A DNA stretch of 64,000 nucleotides from Acidiphilium sp. C61 (lineage in GTDB: Bacteria > Pseudomonadota > Alphaproteobacteria > Acetobacterales > Acetobacteraceae), in the NCBI RefSeq assembly GCF_902712915.1, contig NZ_CACTIA010000005.1, forward strand, positions 744,001 through 808,000. The letters are read 5' to 3'. Shown here one piece after another: positions 1 through 7,580 of this stretch. The translations under genes and the position numbers were made by a program. Below the pieces are notes generated by a model. The model did no database searches. It saw nothing but the letters and a program-made list of their open reading frames with translations, and was not told the origin of the DNA. The number at the start of each line of letters is the position of its first letter. The first letter of the stretch is position 1.

Positions 1-1
1 T

Positions 2-529
2 CTCGGCCAGCTTTCCGGGGTTGCCACCGCCACCGCCGGCATCGCCGCCGCCATCGCCCATACCGGGGCGCGGATCACCTGCACGCGCAAGACCATTCCC
101 GGCCTGAGGGCCTTGCAGAAATACGCTGTGCGCTGCGGCGGCGGCGCCAATCACCGCTTCGGGCTCGATGACGCGGTGCTGATCAAGGACAACCACATCG
201 CCATTGCCGGCGGTGTCGGCCTCGCGGTGCGCCGTGCCCGCGCCGCGGTGGGCCATCTGGTGAAAATCGAATGCGAGGTCGACCGGCTCGACCAGCTCGC
301 CGAGGCGCTAGAGGCCGGTGCGCATGCCGTGCTGCTCGACAACATGGACCCTGCAACTTTGCGCCGGGCCGTCGCGATGGCGAAAGATCGTGCGATCACC
401 GAGGCCTCCGGCCGGATCACCCCGGAGAGCGCCCCCGCCATCGCGGAAACCGGGGTCGACCTGATCTCGGCCGGGTGGCTGACCCACAGCGCGCGGGTGC
501 TGGATATCGGGCTCGATTTCATGACATAA
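2..529 (+). CDS. nadC: Nicotinate-nucleotide diphosphorylase (carboxylating), C-terminal part
   Basis: Quinolinate phosphoribosyltransferase makes nicotinate mononucleotide from quinolinate and PRPP in de novo NAD synthesis. The gene enters from the left window edge, so the N-terminal domain is missing. Visible family motifs are [10 protein letters not shown], the substrate-binding LIKDNH and the barrel-end LLDNMDP, followed by the usual TEASGRIT and [13 protein letters not shown] stretches. It ends 6 bases before the next ATG, so the DUF3429 gene is probably co-transcribed. The reading frame is open from base 2. Identification is secure; only the start lies outside the window. Confidence 0.95.
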   Translation, partial: LGQLSGVATATAGIAAAIAHTGARITCTRKTIPGLRALQKYAVRCGGGANHRFGLDDAVLIKDNHIAIAGGVGLAVRRARAAVGHLVKIECEVDRLDQLAEALEAGAHAVLLDNMDPATLRRAVAMAKDRAITEASGRITPESAPAIAETGVDLISAGWLTHSARVLDIGLDFMT

Positions 530-535
530 ACAGGC

Positions 536-1018
536 ATGAACCGCGCTCCCTTCACCATCGCCACCCTGCTCGCAATCGCCGGGCTGGTCCCCTTCCTGGT
601 CAGCCTCGCCGCCATCATCACCGACCCGACGCGCGCTCCGCTCGCGACCACTGTCATGATCGATTACGGCGCCTGCATCCTCGCCTTTCTCGGCGCGGTA
701 CACTGGGGCTTCGCACTGGAGCCAGGCGGCATCGTGCCCGAGATGCGGCTGAACAACCAGCGCCTGCTGTTCGGTGTGCTGCCGGCGTTGGTCGGCTGGC
801 TCGCTCTGCTCGCCCTCTCGCTGGCCCAGGCGCCGCGCCTGGCCATCGCGATCCTGATTGCCGGCTTCTTCGCGACCATCGTGGCCGAAACGGTCGGCCG
901 CGGGCGCGACATCGTGCCGGGAAACTATCTCATCCTGCGCTGGGCGATCTCGATCGTCGTGCTCGCGGTGCTGATCGTCGCTCTGTTCATCGAGGCGGTA
1001 GGCATGCGCCAGGGCTGA
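536..1018 (+). CDS. DUF3429 family membrane protein
   Basis: A 160-residue inner-membrane protein with four to five predicted hydrophobic segments. The central GACILAFLGAVHWGFALE stretch and the W/G-rich helices match the DUF3429 family (proteins of about 140-160 residues, function unknown). It sits directly downstream of nadC with a 6-base gap, which suggests one transcript but does not define a job. No catalytic motif is visible. The family call is from recognised sequence pattern; no role is inferred. Confidence 0.8.
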   Translation: MNRAPFTIATLLAIAGLVPFLVSLAAIITDPTRAPLATTVMIDYGACILAFLGAVHWGFALEPGGIVPEMRLNNQRLLFGVLPALVGWLALLALSLAQAPRLAIAILIAGFFATIVAETVGRGRDIVPGNYLILRWAISIVVLAVLIVALFIEAVGMRQG

Positions 1019-1118
1019 ACCGCGGGATGAACGGAATTTCATCCAGCGGTAAATCAGGATCGCCGAATTCCGCCGCATTCTCCTGACAGATTACGATCAT
1101 CGATCAGGAGATGCCCAC

Positions 1119-1421
1119 ATGAAGCGAACCAGCATCATCGTCGGCGGTGCGATGGCCGCCTGTGTTGTCCTCGCCGCGACCAGCGTCGCCCAAGCCGACT
1201 GGGATGGCGGCCCGAGCTTTTCAATCGGCTTTGCCGGCCCGCCGGCCTATTACGCGCCGCCGCCGCCTCCGGTCTATTACGCGCCGCCCCCACCCCGCTA
1301 CTACGCACCGCCGCCACCGGCCTATTATGCGCCACCGCCGCCGGCGTATTATGCGCCGTCCTTCCCGGCCGGCCTGTCCTTCGGCTTCAGCCTGCCGTTG
1401 GGCCACGACGACGATCACTAG
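1119..1421 (+). CDS. Small secreted Pro/Tyr-rich repeat protein
   Basis: A 100-residue protein with a clear signal peptide (MKRT, then a hydrophobic stretch ending ATSVAQA, likely cleaved before DW). The mature part carries six to seven YYAPPPP-type repeats and a C-terminal acidic-histidine tail (GHDDDH). Such YAPPPP proteins are found in many alphaproteobacteria as short exported proteins of unknown function. An SD-like AGGAG lies at 1107-1111 upstream of the ATG. The stop codon lies inside the first copy of a 20-base tandem repeat (1418-1457). No enzymatic domain; possibly surface-associated or metal-binding through the tail (inference). Confidence 0.75.
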   Translation: MKRTSIIVGGAMAACVVLAATSVAQADWDGGPSFSIGFAGPPAYYAPPPPPVYYAPPPPRYYAPPPPAYYAPPPPAYYAPSFPAGLSFGFSLPLGHDDDH

Positions 1422-1457
1422 AGGATCGTCCGATCAGCTAGAGGATCGTCCGATCAG
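1418..1457 (+). repeat. Two tandem 20-base repeats
   Basis: Unit CTAGAGGATCGTCCGATCAG occurs twice in perfect tandem (1418-1437 and 1438-1457). The first copy contains the stop codon of the preceding gene. It adjoins the dispersed palindromic element just downstream, and a similar CCGATCAGATGG is found at the copy near 33.3 kb, so it may be the distal end of that element. Confidence 0.9.
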
Positions 1458-1502
1458 ATGGAACCATTTGATTAGGCAAAGATACTATTTTTATCAATAC
1501 AA

Positions 1503-1544
1503 TAGAGCGCTACACCCGATCCGAAGGGATCGGGAAGTGCTCTA
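1503..1544 (-). repeat. Dispersed palindromic (REP-like) element, copy A
   Basis: An imperfect palindrome with TAGAGCGC at one end and GTGCTCTA at the other, around a CCGATCC-gaa-GGGATCGG core. Read on the minus strand it is followed by ATTGATAAA, as in copies B and D, and the similarity seems to continue to about 1441. It lies between the convergent Pro/Tyr-rich gene and cinA, so it could act as a bidirectional transcript end. Other copies are at 6621, 33243 and 52935. Confidence 0.85.
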
Positions 1545-1556
1545 GCCGTGCCGGCA

Positions 1557-2315
1557 TCACACCGGCGGTTCACCCCGGACCGGCGTGATGCCCTCGGCTG
1601 CAATGAGCGACTCGGCCTCACCGGCTGCTGCATCCAGCGCCTCGACATCCGTACCTTTGACAACAACCGCCACCCCGCTGCCGGCCTCGCGGTAGAACGG
1701 ATAGCTGCCAACGTCGATCTGCGGATACCGCGCCTGGATCGCCGAGAGCCGGGCCGCGATGCTGCCTTCCTTCACCCCGAGCCCATGCACCGCCCGCATC
1801 GCGATCGGCGTGCCGCGGGTCAGCACAGTCTCCAGCCCGGTGAACATCGCCTGCATGATCCGCGGTACGCCGGCCATCACATGCACGTTGCCGATGGAGA
1901 ATCCCGGCGCGATCGAGACCGAGTTCGGGATCGGCACGGCACCGCGCGGCAGCATCGCCATGCGCTGCCGCGCCTCGTTGAACTGCTCACGGCCGAGATG
2001 CCGCTCCAGCGCGTCCCAGCTCTCCTGATGCTTTTCCCACGGCACGCCGAAGGCGGCGGCGATGCATTCGCTGGTGATGTCGTCATGCGTCGGCCCGATG
2101 CCGCCGGTGGTGAACAAATTGTCATAGGCGGCGCGCAGTTCATTGACCGCGCGGACGATCCGCTCGGCGATATCCGGCACGACCCGCACCTCCTCGAGCC
2201 GGTGGCCGAGCACTGCGAGACGACCGGCGATGAATTTCGTGTTCACATCCTGCGTGCGGCCCGAGAGAATCTCGTTGCCGATGATCAGGATGACGGCGGT
2301 GGGGTTACTGGGCAT
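1557..2315 (-). CDS. CinA-like molybdopterin-binding domain protein
   Basis: About 252 residues with the MoCF-biosynthesis/CinA N-terminal fold: NPTAVILIIGNEILSGRTQD at the start, then the FTTGGIGPTHDDIT nucleotide/pterin-binding loop, APGFSIGNVHVMAGVPRIM and a C-terminal GSYPFY strand. It lacks the C-terminal PncC (NMN amidase) domain of full CinA, so its substrate is uncertain. The ATG at 2315 is preferred because GGGAG lies 6-7 bases upstream; a GTG at 2333 would overlap the upstream stop by 4 bases (GTGA). It is the second gene of a minus-strand pair with the GNAT-NUDIX fusion. Confidence 0.85.
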   Translation of the reverse strand: MPSNPTAVILIIGNEILSGRTQDVNTKFIAGRLAVLGHRLEEVRVVPDIAERIVRAVNELRAAYDNLFTTGGIGPTHDDITSECIAAAFGVPWEKHQESWDALERHLGREQFNEARQRMAMLPRGAVPIPNSVSIAPGFSIGNVHVMAGVPRIMQAMFTGLETVLTRGTPIAMRAVHGLGVKEGSIAARLSAIQARYPQIDVGSYPFYREAGSGVAVVVKGTDVEALDAAAGEAESLIAAEGITPVRGEPPV

Positions 2316-2329
2316 ACAGGTCTCCCGGA

Positions 2330-3340
2330 TCACAGAAAATCGCGCAGCAGCGGCAGCAGCGGACGGTCGGCCGGCGGCATCGGGTATTCATCGAGCCGGT
2401 CCGGCGCCACCCAGGCCAGTGCCTGGCCCTCGCGCGGCTCGGGCGTGCCGCTCCAGCGGCGGGCGAGATAGAGCGGCATCAGCAGATGAAACTGGTCATA
2501 GGCGTGCGAAGCAAAGGCGAACGGGGCGACATCCTCCTCGCGGAGCCGAATGCCGAGTTCTTCCTCCATCTCGCGCACCAGCGCCTGTTCGGGGGTTTCG
2601 CCCGGGGCGAGCTTGCCGCCCGGAAACTCCCACAGCCCCGCCATCTTCTTCCCTGGCGGGCGACGGGCCAGCAGGATGCGCCCCTCGATATCGACCAGCG
2701 CGCAGGCGGCCACCAGCACCAGCGGCTTCACGGCAGTGACCGCGGTCGCTGACACCGGTTCGGGAGCTGCGAGATGGCGCAGCGCCAGCGCCTCCCGCGT
2801 GATCGCGTAATGCACCACCGGCAGGCTGGCGCCGGGCTGGCCGATGAACTTCGCATGGCCCCGCCCCGTCGCGCTGAACCCGGCGCGTTCGAGCAGCGCG
2901 ACCGAGGCCGCATTGTCGGCGGCCACCGTCGCCTCGATCATGGCGATCGGCAGCTCGGCGAACCCCCAGTGCAGCAATTCGGCGACCGCCGCCCCCGCAT
3001 GCCCACGTCGCCAGAAACGTCGGCCGATCCAGTAGCCCAGCGCAGCGCTGCCCCGCGCGGCATCGAGCCGCAGGCCGGCACTGCCGATCATGCCGCCATC
3101 GGCATCGAGAATCGCGAATTCATGAGCGCGCCCGGCCTCACGATCGGCCACCGCCGCAGCCACCCAGGCCTCGGCCGTCTCCAGCGGATAGGGAAACGGC
3201 GCTTCCGGCAGCCGGCGGCAGATGTCCCAATCGTTGATGAGTTGGTGGAAGCGGGCGGCATCCTCCTGCGCGAGCGGCCGCAGCACGGCGGTTCCGACGG
3301 CGTCCCTGGTGGCGATGTCCGGCACGAAAAACCCCCGCAC
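2330..3340 (-). CDS. GNAT acetyltransferase-NUDIX (MutT-like) fusion protein
   Basis: One chain with two domains. The N-terminal half is a GNAT acetyltransferase of the RimJ/RimL type (TAVLRPLAQEDAARFHQLIN, ALGYWIGRRFWRRGHAGAA, ASVALLERAGF). The C-terminal ~135 residues are a NUDIX hydrolase: the Nudix box runs GGKLAPGETPEQALVREMEEELG and fits GX5EX7REUXEEXGU, after an RRPPGKKMAGLWEFP lead typical of MutT. MutT removes oxidised dGTP, but the substrate here is unknown. The start is uncertain: GTG at 3340 or 3325 just before the GNAT fold, or ATG at 3445 whose codon overlaps the proA ATG on the other strand. Confidence 0.85.
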   Translation of the reverse strand: MRGFFVPDIATRDAVGTAVLRPLAQEDAARFHQLINDWDICRRLPEAPFPYPLETAEAWVAAAVADREAGRAHEFAILDADGGMIGSAGLRLDAARGSAALGYWIGRRFWRRGHAGAAVAELLHWGFAELPIAMIEATVAADNAASVALLERAGFSATGRGHAKFIGQPGASLPVVHYAITREALALRHLAAPEPVSATAVTAVKPLVLVAACALVDIEGRILLARRPPGKKMAGLWEFPGGKLAPGETPEQALVREMEEELGIRLREEDVAPFAFASHAYDQFHLLMPLYLARRWSGTPEPREGQALAWVAPDRLDEYPMPPADRPLLPLLRDFL

Positions 3341-3443
3341 TGTCTCCTGGCCGCTCCGGGATAGCTTGTCCGGGACGCGGCCGAAAGGGCGATCCACAGT
3401 TTGACGGTTGATTTGCCGGCCGCGGGCGCGCAATTCTTCCTCC

Positions 3444-4706
3444 ATGGACACCGCGACCCATAAAGCCGAAGAATTCCTTAACGCCGCCGCGGGCCGCGCG
3501 CGCGCTGCCATGCGTGGCCTTGCAGCAATGCCGGCGGCCCGGCGCGATGGCGCACTGCGCGCCGCCGCGGCCGAGTTGCGCATTCACGCCGTGAACATCC
3601 TCGCTGCCAACGCCCGCGACCTCGACAGTTTCGCGGGATCGCCGGCGATGCGTGACCGGCTGCTGCTGAACGAGGCGCGCATCGAGGCGATCGCCGCCGG
3701 AATCGAGGCGATTGCCGACCTGCCCGACCCGCTGGCAGCCAGCCTCACCGAATGGACGCGGCCCAACGGCCTCGTGATCCGCCGCGTGCCGCAGCCGCTC
3801 GGGGTGATCGGCATGATCTATGAAAGCCGCCCCAATGTCGGCGCCGATGCTGCCGCGATCTGTATCAAGTCGGGCAATGCGGTGATCCTGCGCGGCGGCT
3901 CGGAAAGTTATCATTCGAATACCGCGATCTATCTCGCGATGACCAAGGGCCTGCGCCAGGCCGGATTTCCCGATGGCGCCGTGCAGATCGCCCCGAATAT
4001 CGACCGCGCCTTCGTCGCGGCGATGCTGGGCGCGTCAGGGCAGATCGACCTCATCATCCCGCGCGGCGGCAAGTCGCTGGTCGAGCGGGTGCAACGCGAG
4101 GCAAGAGTGCCCGTGCTCGCGCATGCCGAGGGGCTGAACCACACCTACATCCATGCCGAGGCCGATCCGGGGATGGCCCGAACCGTGCTCGCCAACGCGA
4201 AAATGCGGCGGACCGGCATCTGCGGCGCCACTGAAACCCTGCTGATCGACGCAGCCATCGCCCCTGCCCTGCTCCCGCGCCTGATCGAGGATCTCGCCGC
4301 CCTTGGCTGCACCTTCCGCGCCGACGACCGCGCGCGGGCCATCGTGCCGAATCTCCCCGCCGCGGGGCCCGATGATTTCGACACCGAATGGCTCGATTCG
4401 GTGCTTTCGGTCAGCGTCGTCGACGATCTCGACTCAGCACTCGACCACATCTCCCGGCACGGCTCGTCGCATACCGAGGCGATCGTCACCGAAAACGCCG
4501 ATGAGGCTGGCCGTTTTCTCGCCGGCACCGACAGCGCGGTGGCGATGTGGAACGCTTCGACCCAGTTCTGCGATGGCGGCGAGTTCGGCTTCGGCGCCGA
4601 GATCGGCATCGCCACCGGGCGAATCCACGCCCGCGGCCCGATCGGCCCGGCACAGCTGACGACATTCCGCTACCACGTCGTCGGCACCGGCCAGGTGCGT
4701 CCCTGA
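3444..4706 (+). CDS. proA: Glutamate-5-semialdehyde dehydrogenase (gamma-glutamyl phosphate reductase)
   Basis: 420-residue ProA, which reduces gamma-glutamyl phosphate to glutamate semialdehyde with NADPH in proline synthesis. Motifs are GVIGMIYESRPNV, GNAVILRGG, and the catalytic cysteine region RRTGICGATETLL, with the C-terminal ASTQFCDGGEFGFGAEIGI. ATG 3444 (MDTATHK) is chosen over the upstream 3408 start because the family begins near this point; there is no clear SD. Its ATG lies in the palindrome CCATGG, so the two strands share a possible start site. The nadD frame follows with a 4-base overlap if a CTG start is used. No proB is adjacent. Confidence 0.96.
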   Translation: MDTATHKAEEFLNAAAGRARAAMRGLAAMPAARRDGALRAAAAELRIHAVNILAANARDLDSFAGSPAMRDRLLLNEARIEAIAAGIEAIADLPDPLAASLTEWTRPNGLVIRRVPQPLGVIGMIYESRPNVGADAAAICIKSGNAVILRGGSESYHSNTAIYLAMTKGLRQAGFPDGAVQIAPNIDRAFVAAMLGASGQIDLIIPRGGKSLVERVQREARVPVLAHAEGLNHTYIHAEADPGMARTVLANAKMRRTGICGATETLLIDAAIAPALLPRLIEDLAALGCTFRADDRARAIVPNLPAAGPDDFDTEWLDSVLSVSVVDDLDSALDHISRHGSSHTEAIVTENADEAGRFLAGTDSAVAMWNASTQFCDGGEFGFGAEIGIATGRIHARGPIGPAQLTTFRYHVVGTGQVRP

Positions 4707-5347
4707 ACATTGACCGACTGCCGCGCTTCGGCGACCGCAGGCCACTGCGCATCGGCCTGCTCGGCGGCAGCTTCAACCCCGCGCATGAGGGCCATCGTCA
4801 CGTCGCGACTGCGGCGCGCAGGGCGCTGAAACTCGATCAGGTCTGGCTCATGGTCTCGCCCGGCAATCCGCTGAAGAGCCGCGCTGACATGGCACCCTTC
4901 GCCGAACGCTTCGCCTCTGCGACACGGCTTGCCGACGGGCGGCGACTCGTCGCAACGGGGATCGAAGCCGCGCTCGGAACCCGCCGGACCGCCGACACCC
5001 TGGCCAAGCTGCGCCGCCGGTTTCCCCGCGCGCACTTCGTCTGGATCATGGGGGCAGACAACCTCGCCCAGTTGCACCGCTGGCACCGCTGGCGTGATAT
5101 TGCCGCCGCCGTGCCGATCGCCGTGCTGCCGCGGCCGGGCGAAACGCGCGCCGCGCTGGCCGGGCGGGCCGCGGATGTGCTACGAAATGCACGGATCGCT
5201 GCGCGCTCGGCGGCGACCCTCCCCGGCAGCCCACCGCCGGCCTGGACTTGGCTGCCCGCGCGCGAAAATCCATTATCAGCCACCGCGCTGCGCGCCCGTG
5301 CCCGCAAGGCAGGCGCGTCGCACGGCATTCAAGGAGACCGGCCATAG
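4703..5347 (+). CDS. nadD: Nicotinate-nucleotide adenylyltransferase
   Basis: Adenylates nicotinate mononucleotide to deamido-NAD. Nucleotidyltransferase signature GLLGGSFNPAHEGHRH near residue 20, MGADNLAQLHRWHRW in the middle and a C-terminal S-A-T-x-LR segment (LSATALRARAR). About 214 residues from the CTG at 4703, the normal family size. There is no ATG, GTG or TTG in frame between the proA stop and the signature. The only ordinary in-frame start is a GTG at 4547, which would add 52 residues read from proA in another frame. CTG 4703 overlaps the proA TGA (CTGA), so translational coupling is likely. Function is sure, start is not. Confidence 0.9.
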   Translation: MNIDRLPRFGDRRPLRIGLLGGSFNPAHEGHRHVATAARRALKLDQVWLMVSPGNPLKSRADMAPFAERFASATRLADGRRLVATGIEAALGTRRTADTLAKLRRRFPRAHFVWIMGADNLAQLHRWHRWRDIAAAVPIAVLPRPGETRAALAGRAADVLRNARIAARSAATLPGSPPPAWTWLPARENPLSATALRARARKAGASHGIQGDRP

Positions 5348-5868
5348 CCCGCCCGCCGACCCGCTCGACCCCGCCCACCGCCGCACCGCGAAAGCCGGCG
5401 GCGAAGCGCAAGCCGCCGCTTCCCGCCGAGGCTGCACCCAAGACCCCAGGAACCCCGCGCAAGAAGGCCGCCATCGCCGGCCCCGCGCCGCAAACCGCAC
5501 GCCAGCGCCGCAGCGCGGACAAGGCTGCCGAACGGCTCGCGCAGATGGAACAGGTCATCACCGAGAGCCTAGCCGACGACAAGGCCGAGGATATCGTGAC
5601 GATCGACCTTGCCAGCCGTGCCAGCTTTGCCGACCGGATGGTGGTGGCCACCGGCCTTGCCGACCGGCAGATCGCCGCGATGGCGACCCACCTGCTCGAG
5701 AAGCTCGCCGCCATCGGCGTCAAGCGCGTGCAGGTCGAGGGTGCCGGCGGATCGGACTGGGTGCTGGTCGATGCCGGCGACATCGTCGTCCATCTCTTCA
5801 AGCAGGAAGCGCGCGAGCTCTACGCGCTCGAAAAGATGTGGAGTGCCGATCTGGACGAGCCGGTGTGA
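5344..5868 (+). CDS. rsfS: Ribosomal silencing factor RsfS with N-terminal basic/proline-rich extension
   Basis: The C-terminal ~107 residues are RsfS/Iojap, which binds ribosomal protein L14 and blocks subunit joining: AEDIVTIDLASRASFADRMV, VEGAGGSDWVLVDAGDIVVH, LYALEKMWS. Ahead of it is a ~67-residue Pro/Ala/Lys/Arg-rich extension. An ideal SD (AAGGAG, 5331-5336) stands 7 bases before ATA at 5344, followed by ARPPTRS; no ATG/GTG/TTG exists there. The first ATG giving a normal-length RsfS is 5545. Either the ATA is used or the start moved to 5545. It lies in the nadD-rsfS-rlmH order common in bacteria and its stop overlaps the rlmH GTG. Confidence 0.88.
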   Translation: MARPPTRSTPPTAAPRKPAAKRKPPLPAEAAPKTPGTPRKKAAIAGPAPQTARQRRSADKAAERLAQMEQVITESLADDKAEDIVTIDLASRASFADRMVVATGLADRQIAAMATHLLEKLAAIGVKRVQVEGAGGSDWVLVDAGDIVVHLFKQEARELYALEKMWSADLDEPV

Positions 5869-6341
5869 CGGCTCCGAGCGCCCGGTTGCGCATCGTTGCG
5901 ATCGGGCGCGATACCAGGGGACCGGAAGCCGATCTCGTCGCCCGCTACGCCGCGCGGCTCCAGCCCCGGCTGGAAGTTGTCGCCCTGCCTGATGGCACCG
6001 GAAGCCCGGCTGAGATCAAGCGGCGCGAGGCAGACGCGATCCTCCGCCGCCTTACCGCCGACGATCTGGTCATTGCTCTCGATCTCGACGGCAAAGCGCC
6101 TGACAGTGCTACCTTCGCCGCAATGCTCGCCTCATGGCGCGAGACCGCCCGGCCGCTAGCCTTCGTCATCGGCGGCGCCGAAGGCTTGGAGCGGCGGATC
6201 ATCGAGCGCGCCGAGGCCGTGCTGTCGCTTGGCCGGCTGACCCTGCCCCACCTTTTCGCCCGCGCCGTGCTCGCCGAACAGCTCTACCGGGCGCAATGCA
6301 TCCTCGCCGGACACCCCTATCACCGGGCGGGGCGGCCATGA
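5865..6341 (+). CDS. rlmH: 23S rRNA (pseudouridine1915-N3)-methyltransferase
   Basis: SPOUT-fold methyltransferase that modifies pseudouridine 1915 of 23S rRNA. 158 residues, the usual size. Motifs: LRIVAIGR at the N-terminus, DLVIALDLDGKAPDSATFA, FVIGGAEGL (SAM-binding knot) and LPHLFARAVLAEQLYRA with the terminal HPYHR. Starts at GTG 5865, overlapping the rsfS stop by 4 bases (GTGA), so it is translationally coupled to rsfS. Confidence 0.96.
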   Translation: MTAPSARLRIVAIGRDTRGPEADLVARYAARLQPRLEVVALPDGTGSPAEIKRREADAILRRLTADDLVIALDLDGKAPDSATFAAMLASWRETARPLAFVIGGAEGLERRIIERAEAVLSLGRLTLPHLFARAVLAEQLYRAQCILAGHPYHRAGRP

Positions 6342-6395
6342 AGACAACATGATTGACTTGCTCCTCCTGTGACGCTACCTCAACGCCAGCCATGG

Positions 6396-6470
6396 GGCGG
6401 CGTAGCTCAGCGGTAGAGCAGGGGAATCATAATCCCTTGGTCGGTGGTTCAAATCCGCCCGCCGCTACCA
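6396..6470 (+). tRNA. tRNA-Met (CAU), elongator type
   Basis: A 75-base cloverleaf: acceptor GGCGGCG pairs with CGCCGCT, D arm GCTC-AGCGGTA-GAGC, anticodon stem GGGGA/TCCCT around loop ATCATAA (anticodon CAT), T arm GGTGG-TTCAAAT-CCGCC, and an encoded CCA end. The GGGGAATCATAATCCC anticodon arm is the usual alphaproteobacterial elongator tRNA-Met; an initiator would have three G-C pairs in that stem. A tRNA-Ile(CAU) with modified C34 cannot be fully excluded from sequence alone. Confidence 0.93.
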
Positions 6471-6800
6471 AGGCGTTCAATCCTGCACAATACATTGGCT
6501 CAATGGAACAAGCGACTATGGTCGCATGTGACCAAGGTATTTTTTCTTGCATGGTTCATGGGTCCACAGAACCGTGCGGCGCTTGACCTGTCGGTTCACG
6601 GTCATGACTGTCAATCATTAGCTCACTTCCCGGTCCTTTCGGATCGGATTTGGTGCTCTAGCGTATTGATAAACAGAGGATCATGGCATCGGCACGGAAC
6701 AGCCGAGCAGCCTGACAGGATAACCGGCAGATTCACCGTCAGGAACGCTTGTACTCGGATGGCGTGAGCCAGCCTGCCGGGCGACCCTCGTGCCGCAACG
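6471..6800. other. 330-base gene-free stretch between tRNA-Met and flgH
   Basis: No coding region with family resemblance was seen. It contains one copy of the dispersed palindromic element (6621-6660, tail to about 6685). The rest is unremarkable and less GC-rich than its neighbours. tRNA 3' ends are common integration sites, but no duplicated tRNA end or integrase was found here. Confidence 0.7.
6621..6660 (+). repeat. Dispersed palindromic (REP-like) element, copy B
   Basis: GCTCACTTCCCGGTCC-ttt-CGGATCGGATTTGGTGCTCTA, followed at 6664-6671 by ATTGATAA and then ACAGAGGATC. Same arrangement as copies A, C and D: inverted GAGCAC ends, a GATCC/GGATC core and a conserved one-sided tail. Confidence 0.85.
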
Positions 6801-7580
6801 TCAGAACGGCACGATATCGTCGAGAATCTGCTGACCGTAGCGAGGCGATTGCTGCCCGCTCACAATGCCGCGGCCGCCATAGGAAATCCGTGCTTCGGCC
6901 AGCTGATTGGACTGAATGGTGTTGCTGCTCGAAATATCCTGCGGCCGGCAAATGCCGGAGACGGTCAGGACTCGCAATTCATGATTAACCCGCATTTCCT
7001 GCTTCGCCATCACCACGAAATTTCCATCCGGCAAGACTTGGGTGATCTCTCCCGCGAGGGAGAGCGAAACCGCCTCGTTGCGCTGGATCTGACCGGTGCC
7101 GGTCGAATTGCCGGCACCCGACACTGACACCAGGCTGGATGGGCTGACTGCCTTGCCGATCACGCGCGGTATCAGGCTCTCCAGACCGAACAGGTTCGGC
7201 ACGCCAAGGGATTCCGAGCCGGTGCGACCGAGCGTCGTCTGGTCTTTGACATTGGCATTGTCATTGATGTTGATCAGAATGGTGATGATATCGCCGACCT
7301 GTGAAGCCCGCTGATCCTTGAAGAATGCGCGCGCCCCCCGGCGCCAGAGGCTGTTGGGCTCGGTCGGCACCTTTCTGAGCGGCGGCATGGGCATGCTCAC
7401 GGGGCGCCAGGATGGCTCCTTGGTCGGATTGACGATGGGCGACATCGGCGGCGGCCGACCGACATAGGCAAGGTTGGAAAACGCGCCACATCCCTGCAAG
7501 AGCGAGACAACGGCAAAAGCGGAGATCCTCAGCCCACGCCTGCGCTGTTTCGACAGGAACACAAGGAAACGCTCAGCCAT
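6801..7580 (-). CDS. flgH: Flagellar L-ring lipoprotein FlgH
   Basis: Outer-membrane ring lipoprotein through which the flagellar rod passes. From ATG 7580 it has a short basic N-terminus, a hydrophobic segment and lipobox LLQGC (Cys 31). It then shows the FlgH core: DQRASQVGDIITILININDNANV, FQR/IQRNE-type ...GQIQRNEAVSLSLAGEITQVLPDGNFVV and the terminal SYGGRGIVSGQQSPRYGQQ. The start overlaps the flgA stop by 8 bases (ATGGCTGA), indicating coupling. Last gene of a flgF-flgG-flgA-flgH run. Confidence 0.96.
   Translation of the reverse strand: MAERFLVFLSKQRRRGLRISAFAVVSLLQGCGAFSNLAYVGRPPPMSPIVNPTKEPSWRPVSMPMPPLRKVPTEPNSLWRRGARAFFKDQRASQVGDIITILININDNANVKDQTTLGRTGSESLGVPNLFGLESLIPRVIGKAVSPSSLVSVSGAGNSTGTGQIQRNEAVSLSLAGEITQVLPDGNFVVMAKQEMRVNHELRVLTVSGICRPQDISSSNTIQSNQLAEARISYGGRGIVSGQQSPRYGQQILDDIVPF

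Noticed and set aside
308..1078. 256-codon minus-strand frame opposite nadC and DUF3429
   Set aside because: A shadow of real genes in high-GC DNA; R/D/H-rich with no recognisable fold. The same applies to many long antisense frames (for example 12023-14323, 55469-58639).
1240..1360. Tandem repeats resembling a CRISPR or minisatellite
   Set aside because: They encode the YYAPPPP protein repeats and stay in frame; no spacers.
6396..6800. Integrated element at the tRNA-Met 3' end
   Set aside because: No integrase and no duplicated tRNA end were found within the window.
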